Shown here: in pieces, positions 1 to 7,409 of the stretch
Layout of the letters: each line of letters starts with the position of its first letter
How positions within the stretch are numbered: the first letter of the stretch is position 1
NCBI GenBank assembly: GCA_030428835.1
Contig: JAUIEP010000038.1
Span: 1-34,856 of the forward strand
Reading direction: 5' to 3'
Source: Gammaproteobacteria bacterium
GTDB lineage: Bacteria; Pseudomonadota; Gammaproteobacteria; Pseudomonadales; Halieaceae
Length of the DNA: 34,856 nt
Program-made: the position numbers and the translations under genes
The notes under the pieces: model-generated
Databases searched by the model: none
Told to the model about the DNA's origin: nothing
What the model saw: the letters and a program-made list of their open reading frames with translations, nothing else

Positions 1-1
1 C

Positions 2-1054
2 ATGTTACGCATCGTGCAATGGACCACCGGTAATGTCGGGCAGCGCGCTGCCCGGGCGGTCATCGAAAACCCCGGCCTGGAACTGGTCGGCTGCTATGCC
101 TGGTCGCCGGACAAGGTCGGCGTCGACGTGGGCGAACTCATCGGCACCGGGCCTGTCGGCGTCGCGGCAAGCAACGACATCGACGCATTGCTGGCGCTCA
201 AGCCCGACTGCATCACCTACACGCCCAAGTTTCCCGACGTGGACGAGTGCGTGCGCATCCTCGAGTCGGGCTGCAACATCGTCGCGACCGCCGGCTTCAT
301 CACCGGCCACGCCCTGGGAGAGGACGGCCGTGCGCGGCTGCAGGCGGCCTGCGAGCGCGGCGGCAGCTCGATGTTCGGCGCCGGCGCCAACCCGGGCTTC
401 CTCAACCTGCTCGGCCTCGTCTCCACCGTGATCTGCGACCGCGTCGACTGCATCACGGTGACCGAGTCCGTGGACTCCACCGGCTATGACTCCCCGGAGA
501 CCGAGATGCCCTGCGGCTTCGGGCGCCCCATCGACGACCCGGAACTGCCGGCCATGGCGCGCGCCGGCACCGCCGTGTTCGAGGACGCCGTGCGCATGAT
601 GGCCGACACGCTCGCCCTGGATATCGACGAGGTGCACTTCGAGGCCGAGTTCGCGCAGACCACGCAGGATCTCGACCTCGGTTCCTGGCAGATCGATGCA
701 GGCTGCGTCGCGGGCATCTCGGCGAGCTGGCAGGGACGCGTGAACGGCGCCACCGTGCTGGATCTGAGGACGGTGTGGCGCAAGGGCAAACACCTGGAAC
801 CCGACTGGCAGGTGGCGCACGCCTACCTGGTGGAGGTGCAGGGGCAGCCCTGCGTGAGCACGCGGGTGCAGTTCTACCCGGGTGAGGACTTCCCGGCCAC
901 CACCTTCCAGGAGCTGATGGTGATCGGCATGATCGCCACCGCGATGCCCGCCGTGCACGCGATCCCCTCCGTGGTCGCGGCGCCTCCGGGCATTGTCACC
1001 TACGCCGACCTGCCGCTGACGACGGCGCGGGGGAGTATTTCCCACGGCCGCTGA
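2..1054 (+). CDS. Dihydrodipicolinate-reductase-like NAD(P)H-dependent dehydrogenase
   Basis: A 350-residue protein with an N-terminal Rossmann fold: the dinucleotide-binding stretch QWTTGNVGQRAAR sits at residues 6-18, directly after the initiator. The whole sequence resembles the dihydrodipicolinate reductase-like / 2,4-diaminopentanoate dehydrogenase group rather than true DapB, which is about 270 residues. Members use NAD(P)H on imine, amine or carbonyl substrates; the substrate here is unknown. The ATG at base 2 fits the family start, so the gene is probably complete although its upstream region is outside the window. Such proteins often occur near CoA-ester and P450 catabolic genes, as found 18 kb downstream, but no operon link is visible. 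The family call is good; the function is not specific. Confidence 0.8.
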   Translation: MLRIVQWTTGNVGQRAARAVIENPGLELVGCYAWSPDKVGVDVGELIGTGPVGVAASNDIDALLALKPDCITYTPKFPDVDECVRILESGCNIVATAGFITGHALGEDGRARLQAACERGGSSMFGAGANPGFLNLLGLVSTVICDRVDCITVTESVDSTGYDSPETEMPCGFGRPIDDPELPAMARAGTAVFEDAVRMMADTLALDIDEVHFEAEFAQTTQDLDLGSWQIDAGCVAGISASWQGRVNGATVLDLRTVWRKGKHLEPDWQVAHAYLVEVQGQPCVSTRVQFYPGEDFPATTFQELMVIGMIATAMPAVHAIPSVVAAPPGIVTYADLPLTTARGSISHGR

Positions 1055-1291
1055 TCCGGACGGTTGTTCCGCCCGCGTTTTTCCTCAGAGTCGACTCGCG
1101 TCCTGCTTCACCGGCGAGGGGCTGCACCTGAAAGGCACCAAGTACTCCCGGGCGCATTGGCCGGAGATGACTTAACGCGCGGTTTGACGCTGGCCGGCAG
1201 TACTCCCAGGCTACTTCTAGACATCGACGACAACGACAGAACCACCGTAAGACGCTTGGCCTATCCGGGAGAGCCCGGGAGGGAATGCATA

Positions 1292-1320
1292 TTGACTATA
1301 GTCACTGTTCAGAGTAACCT
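1292..1320 (+). promoter_or_regulatory. Candidate higBA promoter with overlapping operator palindrome
   Basis: TTGACT at 1292-1297 (5/6 to the -35 consensus) is followed after 17 bases by TAACCT at 1315-1320 (3/6 to the -10). TGACTATAGTCA at 1293-1304 is a perfect 12-bp palindrome lying on the -35 box, the usual place for HigA autorepression. TATAGT at 1297-1302 is an alternative -10, but without a good -35. With the first choice, transcription would begin almost on the first higB codon, giving a near-leaderless message. Confidence 0.5.
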
Positions 1321-1325
1321 GTTAA

Positions 1326-1604
1326 ACGATAAAGAGTTTTCGACATCGAGGCCTGAGGCGTTTCTTTGAACGCGGCGACAAGAGCAGGATCAATGCGAAC
1401 CAACGCGACAAGGTGGCACTGATACTGGCCGATCTCGATACCGCAACGACGGTTGAACACCTACGGCTCCCCGGCTATCGGCTGCATGAACTCAAGGGCG
1501 ATCTGCGGAATCACTACGCGGTCGATGTATCGGGCAACTGGCACATTACGTTTCGCTTTGATAACGGTGAAGTGCAGGACGTGGATTTAGTGGACTACCA
1601 CTAG
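1326..1604 (+). CDS. higB: HigB-family (RelE/ParE superfamily) toxin, non-ATG start
   Basis: HigB toxins are small ribosome-dependent mRNA endonucleases. The frame from 1326 to the TAG at 1602-1604 encodes 92 residues, the normal HigB length. It starts IKSFRHRGLRRFFERGDKSR after the first codon and ends with the family-typical LPGYRLHELKGD...VSGNWHITFRF...VDLVDYH. The first residue should be Met, but the codon at 1326-1328 is ACG, preceded directly by an in-frame TAA at 1323-1325. The next codons are ATA AAG. The first conventional start is GTG at 1413, which would remove about 29 N-terminal residues. No good ribosome-binding site precedes 1326. The toxin may therefore be weakly translated from ACG/ATA, or be inactivated by one ATG-to-ACG change. 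It precedes higA by 16 bases, the usual order. Confidence 0.7.
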   Translation, partial: TIKSFRHRGLRRFFERGDKSRINANQRDKVALILADLDTATTVEHLRLPGYRLHELKGDLRNHYAVDVSGNWHITFRFDNGEVQDVDLVDYH

Positions 1605-1620
1605 TAAGGAGTATGAACCC

Positions 1621-1911
1621 ATGCCGATGAAGAACCCGCCGCATCCCGGCAGGCACGTCAGGGTGAATTGCGTGGAAGCCGCCGGCCTGACCGTGACCGA
1701 GGCGGCAAAGATGCTGTGTGTAAATCGCAACACGCTATCGAATTTGCTGAACGAGAAGGGCGGCATTTCCGCGGAAATGGCCGTCCGTCTTGAAAAAGTC
1801 GGTTGGGGTAGCGCGGATAGCTGGATGAGCCTGCAGATGAATTATGACCTGGCCAAGGTTCGCGCCCGCGAGGATGATATTACTGTGCGCGCTCTGGCTG
1901 ATATGTTGTAA
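1621..1911 (+). CDS. higA: HigA-family antitoxin / autorepressor
   Basis: A 96-residue HigA-type antitoxin. The signature NPPHPGRHVR lies near the N-terminus and a Cro/CI helix-turn-helix spans about residues 22-48 (LTVTEAAKMLCVNRNTLSNL), followed by GISAEMAVRLEKVGWGSADSW. It should neutralise HigB and repress the operon by binding the upstream palindrome. The start is supported by AAGGAG at 1606-1611, nine bases before ATG 1621; a second in-frame ATG at 1627 is possible. Unlike higB it has a good ribosome site and start. Its lower GC content than the flanking genes fits a transferred addiction module. Confidence 0.88.
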   Translation: MPMKNPPHPGRHVRVNCVEAAGLTVTEAAKMLCVNRNTLSNLLNEKGGISAEMAVRLEKVGWGSADSWMSLQMNYDLAKVRAREDDITVRALADML

Positions 1912-1931
1912 GCGCCGCCGCCGGACTACCA

Positions 1932-1960
1932 GTGCGCTGCCCGAAAATCCGGGTGCGCAC
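1932..1960 (+). terminator. Strong hairpin after higA, probable terminator
   Basis: GTGCGC (1932-1937) pairs with GCGCAC (1955-1960), and CCCG (1940-1943) pairs with CGGG (1950-1953), around an AAAATC loop with a small TG/T bulge. The following GCCCCTTTCCTCTCC is only a broken T tract, so termination may be partial. It separates higBA from the urea operon. Confidence 0.5.
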
Positions 1961-1980
1961 GCCCCTTTCCTCTCCCGAAT

Positions 1981-2017
1981 ACGTTAATTGACGTACCCCG
2001 CTGCGTCGCTTGACGCA
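1981..2017. promoter_or_regulatory. Inverted repeats upstream of the urea operon sigma-54 promoter
   Basis: Two dyads lie side by side. ACGTTAATTGACGT (1981-1994) is symmetric at 12 of 14 positions. TGCGTC-GCTT-GACGCA (2002-2017) is a perfect 6+6 inverted repeat. The second is centred about 96 bases before the predicted start site, the usual distance for an enhancer-binding activator. Its TGC-N10-GCA layout is close to, but one base shorter than, the NtrC dyad TGCAC-N7-GTGCA, so NtrC binding is only a possibility. Confidence 0.4.
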
Positions 2018-2079
2018 TGGTTCGCCGCACCCCCACGGCCAATAATTCCTCTCCAGGGAAGTAACCGGATTGCTCGGTC

Positions 2080-2095
2080 CGGTACGACCGTTGCA
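2080..2095 (+). promoter_or_regulatory. Sigma-54 (RpoN) -24/-12 promoter of the porin-urt-ure operon
   Basis: CGGTACGACCGTTGCA matches TGGCACG-N4-TTGCA, with the invariant GG at 2081-2082 and GC at 2093-2094 separated by exactly ten bases. The predicted start near 2106 leaves a 20-base leader before the porin ATG at 2127. This implies activation by an enhancer-binding protein, most simply NtrC under nitrogen limitation. Confidence 0.72.
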
Positions 2096-2126
2096 ATGAC
2101 GAATCTGAACATGGAGTGGGGTTTAT

Positions 2127-3254
2127 ATGAAAAAAAGTCTTTACGGAGCGGCGGGCGCGGTGCTGTTGACCGCGACATCGGTGCCGGCCCTTGCCGGGGC
2201 GAAAATCGAGATTGGAGAGGAGTCCTGGGTCAGCGTGGGTGCCGGTATCCGCACTGCCTTCACCGCGGTGGAGGACGGCGCGCCAAGCGGCGACGACTAC
2301 AGTACTGACTTCGACGTCCAGAACATCCGGCTGTATTTCACCGGCCAGATCACGGACAAGATCGGTATCACGTTCAACACCGATGAGATCTTCGGCGACG
2401 GTCCGGTGGACACGCTCGACGTGATCGCGCGTTTTGAGTTCAGCGAGGCCTTCAACGTCTGGATGGGCCGCATGCTGACGCCGGCGGACCGCATCGAGAT
2501 GAACGGCCCGTTCTATACCGTGAGCTGGAACCAGTACACGGTGCCCCTGTACCCGTCCGACCAGGGCGGTGACGCCGGCCAGTACGGGCGCGACGACGGC
2601 CTCACCATCTGGGGCGACCTCGGCAAGTTCGACTACGCCGTCGGCGCCTTCGAGGGCCTGAGCGGCGGCCCCAACGACGAGGACAACCTGCTGTACGCGG
2701 CCCGCTTCGCGTTCCATATCCTGAACGAGGAGAACAGCCCAGCCTACTACACCAGCAGCACCTACTTCGGCGGCGAGGGCAATATCCTCACGGTCGCGGC
2801 CTCGTTCCAGACCCAGGACGGCGGTACCGGCAGCATCGCCGAGTCCGGCGATTTCGAGGGCTTCACCGTGGAGATCTTCTCCGAGACGGTGCTGGGCGAC
2901 GCGGTGCTCAACTTCGAGGCCGAGTACAAGGAGTTCGACGCGGACTACACCGTGGGCTCGCCGGCGGCGGGCGACTGCTTCTGCCTGTTCGACGGGGAGT
3001 CCTACTTCGGGACCGCCGCCTTCCTGTTTCCCGGGAAGATGGGGCCTGGCCGTATCCAGCCCTACCTGCGCTATGTCGAGAACTCGCCCTCCGACGGTGA
3101 CGACTCCGACCTGACGGAGTTCGGTGTGAACTACTGGATTTCCGGTTACAACGCCAAGCTCAACGTCAACTTCGGCACCGGCGACGCCAACATCAGCGGC
3201 TACAAGGGCGATGATGTCGATTCGTTCTCCATCGGCGTACAGCTACAGATCTGA
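2127..3254 (+). CDS. Outer-membrane porin, probable urea/short-chain amide porin
   Basis: A 375-residue protein with a signal peptide (MKKSLYGAAGAVLLTATSVPALA, cleavage after about residue 23). The rest is rich in alternating aromatic and acidic strands and ends in the outer-membrane signature IGVQLQI. No transmembrane helix is apparent in the mature part, as expected for a beta-barrel. It is the first gene after the sigma-54 promoter and lies 30 bases upstream of urtA. In Methylophilus methylotrophus the fmdC porin precedes the fmdDEF amide/urea transporter in the same way, so this porin probably lets urea or amides cross the outer membrane. GGAG at 2113-2116 supports the start. A less specific phosphate-selective-porin-like annotation remains possible. 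Confidence 0.8.
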   Translation: MKKSLYGAAGAVLLTATSVPALAGAKIEIGEESWVSVGAGIRTAFTAVEDGAPSGDDYSTDFDVQNIRLYFTGQITDKIGITFNTDEIFGDGPVDTLDVIARFEFSEAFNVWMGRMLTPADRIEMNGPFYTVSWNQYTVPLYPSDQGGDAGQYGRDDGLTIWGDLGKFDYAVGAFEGLSGGPNDEDNLLYAARFAFHILNEENSPAYYTSSTYFGGEGNILTVAASFQTQDGGTGSIAESGDFEGFTVEIFSETVLGDAVLNFEAEYKEFDADYTVGSPAAGDCFCLFDGESYFGTAAFLFPGKMGPGRIQPYLRYVENSPSDGDDSDLTEFGVNYWISGYNAKLNVNFGTGDANISGYKGDDVDSFSIGVQLQI

Positions 3255-3284
3255 CAAACACCAACTGATTGAGGAATCACAGAT

Positions 3285-4571
3285 ATGAATTTCAAGAAAC
3301 TCGTTTCGAAAGCGGCCCTCGCCGCCGGCGCGGCGGTGCTGAGCACCAGCCTCTATGCCGCCGACACCATCAAGGTCGGGGTGTTGCACTCGCTCTCCGG
3401 CACGATGGCCATCAGTGAGACCACGCTCAAGGACACGGTCCTGATGATGGTCGAGGAGCAGAACAAGAAGGGCGGCGTAATGGGCAAGAAGCTGGAGGCC
3501 GTGGTGGTCGACCCCGCCTCGAACTGGCCCCTGTTCGCGGAGAAGACGCGGGAACTGCTGACCAAGGAGGAGGTGGACGTCATCTTCGGTTGCTGGACGT
3601 CCGTGTCGCGCAAATCCGTGCTGCCGGTCATCGAGGAGCTGAACGGGTTGCTGTTCTACCCGGTGCAGTACGAGGGCGAGGAGAGCTCCAAGAACGTGTT
3701 CTATACGGGTGCCGCGCCGAACCAGCAGGCCATCCCCGCGGTGGATTACCTCATGAACGACATCGGCGCGACGCGCTGGGTGCTGGCGGGCACTGACTAC
3801 GTCTACCCGCGCACCACCAACAAGATTCTCGAGGCCTATCTCAAGGCCAAGGGTGTCGCCGCGTCCGACATCATGATCAGCTACACGCCGTTCGGTCACT
3901 CCGACTGGCAGAGCATCGTCGCGGACATCAAGAAGTTCGGCAGCGCGGGCAAGAAGACCGCGGTCGTGTCCACGATCAACGGCGACGCCAACGTGCCGTT
4001 CTACAAGGAACTGGGTAACCAGGGCATCTCCGCGGAAGACATCCCGGTCGTGGCGTTCTCGGTGGGTGAGGAAGAACTCTCCGGTATCGACACCAAGCCG
4101 CTGGTCGGCCACCTCGCCGCCTGGAACTACTTCCAGAGTGTCGAGAGCGACGAGAACGAAGCCTTCATCAAGCAGTGGAAGTCATTCATCGGCGACGACA
4201 AGCGCGTGACCAACGACCCCATGGAGGCCACCTATATCGGCTTCAACATGTGGGTGAAAGCGGTTGAGAAGGCGGGCACGACGGACGTCGACGCGGTCGA
4301 ACAGGCCATGATCGGCATGACCACGCCGAACCTGACCGGCGGCGTGGCCACGATGGGCAAGAACCATCACCTCTCCAAGCCGGTACTCATCGGTGAGATC
4401 CAGGAAGACGGACAGTTCCTGGTGGTGTGGGAAACCGACGGACTGGTGCCCGGGGATGCATGGTCGGACTTCCTGCCCGGTTCCAAGGACATCATTGCCG
4501 ACTGGACGGCCCCCATCAAGTGCGGCAACTACAACACCGTCACCAAAGCGTGCTCGGGCCAGAATTATTGA
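3285..4571 (+). CDS. urtA: Urea ABC transporter, substrate-binding protein UrtA
   Basis: A 428-residue periplasmic binding protein of the Leu/Ile/Val-binding superfamily, UrtA/FmdD branch. A signal peptide covers about residues 1-25 (ending SLYAA). The mature protein starts with the typical KVGVLHSLSGTMAISE and contains FGCWTSVSRKSVLPV and GLLFYPVQYEGEESS, both characteristic of urea-binding UrtA. It captures urea in the periplasm for UrtBC. The ATG has GAGG ten bases upstream. It is followed by a strong terminator before urtB, consistent with higher expression than the permease genes. A related short-chain amide specificity cannot be excluded, but the linked urease favours urea. Confidence 0.95.
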   Translation: MNFKKLVSKAALAAGAAVLSTSLYAADTIKVGVLHSLSGTMAISETTLKDTVLMMVEEQNKKGGVMGKKLEAVVVDPASNWPLFAEKTRELLTKEEVDVIFGCWTSVSRKSVLPVIEELNGLLFYPVQYEGEESSKNVFYTGAAPNQQAIPAVDYLMNDIGATRWVLAGTDYVYPRTTNKILEAYLKAKGVAASDIMISYTPFGHSDWQSIVADIKKFGSAGKKTAVVSTINGDANVPFYKELGNQGISAEDIPVVAFSVGEEELSGIDTKPLVGHLAAWNYFQSVESDENEAFIKQWKSFIGDDKRVTNDPMEATYIGFNMWVKAVEKAGTTDVDAVEQAMIGMTTPNLTGGVATMGKNHHLSKPVLIGEIQEDGQFLVVWETDGLVPGDAWSDFLPGSKDIIADWTAPIKCGNYNTVTKACSGQNY

Positions 4572-4585
4572 ATCCTGTGTGTCTT

Positions 4586-4614
4586 GAGAGGCCCTCGGGC
4601 CTCTCCTTTTTTTT
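4586..4614 (+). terminator. Intrinsic terminator/attenuator between urtA and urtB
   Basis: GAGAGGCCC (4586-4594) and GGGCCTCTC (4597-4605) form a perfect GC-rich hairpin, followed by C and eight T (4607-4614). It lies 14 bases after the urtA stop and 33 before the urtB start, with no promoter obvious between. It should end most transcripts after urtA and let a fraction read into urtBCDE-ure. Confidence 0.9.
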
Positions 4615-4647
4615 CCTGAATTTCTTCCATTTCCCGGAGCTGAACCC

Positions 4648-6282
4648 TTGAAGCCTCGCTGGACAGTTTTGTTCACCCTGGTACTGGTCCTGTGTTGCGC
4701 CGCCGCGTCGGCACAGGAAACGGGCGACCCCAACGAGCTGCGCGCACTGGCGCAGCAACTGGCCGGCGCCTCCCTGAGCAAGATGCCGCCTATCCTGGAG
4801 CAACTCGGGGAGACCGGTGGCGAACGCGTCGTCCCGCTGCTGCGGGCGTTGCTGGAGGGCGACCTGTACAAGGTGAAGAGCACGGACGAGATCGTCCTGG
4901 GTGTCGAGCAGGGCGACGGCTACGCCGCCAGCGACGCGCTGGACGGCACCGCCCTCGGGGAGTACCCGTCATCTGACCTGAAAAAACTGCGCGTGAACAA
5001 TTCGGTGCGCGTGCAGTTGCGCGGCATCATCGCCCGGCTGACGCTCGGCAGCGACAAGGTCGCGGTGCGCAAGGAGGCGGTGCGCAACATACTGGAGCGG
5101 CCCGACGAAGAGGGTGTCACCCTGCTGCGCGCGGCGTTGCTGCAGGAGACCGACGCGACGGTGGCCGACCTGCAGCGGCTGGCCATCGCCCTGTACGACA
5201 TCAACCATACCGACGATCCGGCGCTGCGCCTGGAGTCGCTGCAACACCTCGAGGGCAGCGTCGAGCCCGACGCCAGGAACACGCTGTTGCGGCTTGTGGA
5301 GCAGGACGGCGACGGCAATTACCTGGAGCCCAACCCTGTTATCCGCGCCAGGGCGACCGCCCTGTTGCAGAACATCGAGAGCAAGGTCGAGTTCTACGAG
5401 CTGCTCGAGACCATATTCTTCGGGCTGAGCCTGGGGTCCGTGCTGCTACTGGTGGCGACCGGCCTCGCGATCACGTTCGGCGTGATGGGCGTGATCAACA
5501 TGGCCCACGGCGAGCTCATCATGCTCGGGGCCTACACCACGTATGTCGTACAGCAGCTCATGCCCGGCAACATCGCGCTGTCGATACTCGTGGCGATCCC
5601 GGCGGCCTTCGTGGTCTCCGGCCTGGTCGGCATCGTCATCGAGCGCGGCGTCATCCGCTTCCTGCACGGGCGCCCCCTGGAGACGCTGCTGGCGACCTTC
5701 GGCATCAGCCTGGTGCTGCAGCAGGCGGTGCGCACCATTTTCTCGCCGCTAAACCGGCAGGTGGCCACCCCGGACTGGATGTTCGGCTCGCTCGAATTCA
5801 ACGCGGTCTTCTCGATCACCTACAACAGGCTGTACGTGCTGCTGTTCGCGCTGCTCGTGTTCTTCCTGCTGCAGCTGATCCTCAAGAAGACGCCGCTCGG
5901 CCTGCAGGTGCGCGCGGTATCGCAGAACCGCGACATGGCGCGTTCGGTCGGTATCCGCACCGAGTGGGTGGACGCCATGACGTTCGGCCTCGGTTCGGGC
6001 GTGGCGGGACTGGCCGGCGTGGCGCTGTCCCAGCTCACCAACGTGGGGCCCAACCTCGGGCAGGCCTACATCATCGACTCGTTCATGGTCGTGGTCTTCG
6101 GCGGTGTCGGCAACCTGTGGGGTACGCTGGTCGGCGGCTTTACCCTGGGCATCACCAACAAGTTCCTGGAGCCGGTGACCGGCGCCGTGCTGGCCAACAT
6201 CCTGGTGCTGGTGTTCATCATCCTGTTTATCCAGAAGCGCCCGCGCGGCCTGTTCCCGCAGAAAGGGAGAGCGGCCGAGTGA
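4648..6282 (+). CDS. urtB: Urea ABC transporter, permease UrtB
   Basis: A 544-residue inner-membrane permease of the LivH family. After a signal-like segment (residues 1-22) comes a long, mostly helical extracytoplasmic region to about residue 245, typical of proteobacterial UrtB. The permease core then runs from ETIFFGLSLGSVLLLVATG to the end with about eight or nine membrane segments. The LivH-type segments GVMGVINMAHGELIMLGAYT and VVVFGGVGNLWGTLVGG are present. It pairs with UrtC to form the urea channel. The start is TTG at 4648 with GGAG at 4636-4639, eight bases upstream. It lies just after the terminator, so its expression depends on read-through. Confidence 0.95.
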   Translation: MKPRWTVLFTLVLVLCCAAASAQETGDPNELRALAQQLAGASLSKMPPILEQLGETGGERVVPLLRALLEGDLYKVKSTDEIVLGVEQGDGYAASDALDGTALGEYPSSDLKKLRVNNSVRVQLRGIIARLTLGSDKVAVRKEAVRNILERPDEEGVTLLRAALLQETDATVADLQRLAIALYDINHTDDPALRLESLQHLEGSVEPDARNTLLRLVEQDGDGNYLEPNPVIRARATALLQNIESKVEFYELLETIFFGLSLGSVLLLVATGLAITFGVMGVINMAHGELIMLGAYTTYVVQQLMPGNIALSILVAIPAAFVVSGLVGIVIERGVIRFLHGRPLETLLATFGISLVLQQAVRTIFSPLNRQVATPDWMFGSLEFNAVFSITYNRLYVLLFALLVFFLLQLILKKTPLGLQVRAVSQNRDMARSVGIRTEWVDAMTFGLGSGVAGLAGVALSQLTNVGPNLGQAYIIDSFMVVVFGGVGNLWGTLVGGFTLGITNKFLEPVTGAVLANILVLVFIILFIQKRPRGLFPQKGRAAE

Positions 6283-7409
6283 ACCACAGTCTTTATGGGC
6301 AGTTCTCGGCCCTCCACCAACTGCGCGAGCGCGCGCCGCTGTTCCTCGCGGTGCTGTTCGGCGTCACCATCTACGCCGCGACCTGCAACCTGCTGCTGGC
6401 CGAGGACTCGGTCTTCCATGTCAGCACCTACACCGTCACGCTGCTGGGCAAGTACCTGTGCTTCGCGCTGCTGGCCATGGCGGTCGACGTGGTCTGGGGT
6501 TACTGCGGCATCCTCAGCCTCGGGCACGGCGCCTTCTTCGCCCTCGGCGGCTACGCCATGGGCATGTACCTCATGCGCCAGATCGGCGACCGGGGCGTCT
6601 ACGGCAATCCGCTGCTGCCCGACTTCATGGTATTCCTCAACTGGCAGGAACTGCCCTGGTACTGGCACGGCTTCGACCAGTTCTGGTTTGCCATGCTCAT
6701 GGTGCTGCTGGTGCCCGGCGTGCTCGCGTTCGTGTTCGGCTTCCTCGCGTTTCGCTCGCGCGTGGCCGGCGTGTACCTCTCGATCATGACCCAGGCGCTG
6801 ACCTACGCGCTGATGCTCGCCTTCTTCCGCAACGAGATGGGTTTCGGCGGCAACAACGGTCTTACCGACTTCAAGGACATCCTCGGTTTCGACCTGCAGG
6901 CGGACGGCACGCGCGTGGTGCTGTTCGTGATCACGGCGGTTGTGCTGGGGCTGGCGTACTGCACCAGCCAGCTCATCCTCAGTTCGCGCTTCGGGCGCGT
7001 GATCGTGGGCGTCCGCGACGCCGAGGCCCGCGCGCGGTTCGTGGGCTATCGCACCGAGATGTACAAGGTCTGGCTGTTTGTTTACTCGGCGCTGCTGGCG
7101 GCGATGGCAGGCGCTCTGTACGTGCCCCAGGTGGGCATCATCAACCCCGGCGAGTTCTCGCCGCTCAATTCCATCGAGATCGTGGTGTGGGTCGCGGTCG
7201 GCGGCCGCGGCACGCTGTACGGCGCGGTGATCGGCGCCTTGTTAGTCAACTACGCCAAGACGCGCTTCACCGCGGTGCTGCCCGAGGTCTGGCTGTTCGC
7301 GCTGGGCGCCTTGTTCGTGTGCGTCACCGTGTTCCTGCCGCGCGGCCTGGTCGGCCTGGCGCAGCGCTGGCGACCGCGTCCGGCCGCAACGCCGGAGGAG
7401 GCCGCGTGA
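6279..7409 (+). CDS. urtC: Urea ABC transporter, permease UrtC
   Basis: A 376-residue LivM-family inner-membrane permease. The open frame extends further upstream, but GTG at 6279 overlaps the urtB stop (GTGA) and gives the family-typical N-terminus VNHSLYGQF. Recognisable parts are WGYCGILSLGHGAFFALGGY, NNGLTDFKDILGF (a UrtC hallmark), RFVGYRTEMYKVWLFVYSA and VVWVAVGGRGTLYGAVIGA. About nine or ten membrane segments are apparent. With UrtB it forms the translocation pore powered by UrtD and UrtE. The 4-nt overlap indicates translational coupling. Confidence 0.95.
   Translation: MNHSLYGQFSALHQLRERAPLFLAVLFGVTIYAATCNLLLAEDSVFHVSTYTVTLLGKYLCFALLAMAVDVVWGYCGILSLGHGAFFALGGYAMGMYLMRQIGDRGVYGNPLLPDFMVFLNWQELPWYWHGFDQFWFAMLMVLLVPGVLAFVFGFLAFRSRVAGVYLSIMTQALTYALMLAFFRNEMGFGGNNGLTDFKDILGFDLQADGTRVVLFVITAVVLGLAYCTSQLILSSRFGRVIVGVRDAEARARFVGYRTEMYKVWLFVYSALLAAMAGALYVPQVGIINPGEFSPLNSIEIVVWVAVGGRGTLYGAVIGALLVNYAKTRFTAVLPEVWLFALGALFVCVTVFLPRGLVGLAQRWRPRPAATPEEAA

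Noticed and set aside
1080-1175. Short protein-like tail ending LKGTKYSRAHWPEMT then TAA, possibly a gene remnant
   Set aside because: Reads smoothly in one frame but is too short and matches no family I can name; not reported as a pseudogene.
1064-1369. 101-residue open frame between the first gene and higB
   Set aside because: No recognisable domain or ribosome site, unlike-protein composition, and it overlaps the true higB frame and its promoter. The 1055-1325 interval otherwise holds only the higBA control region.
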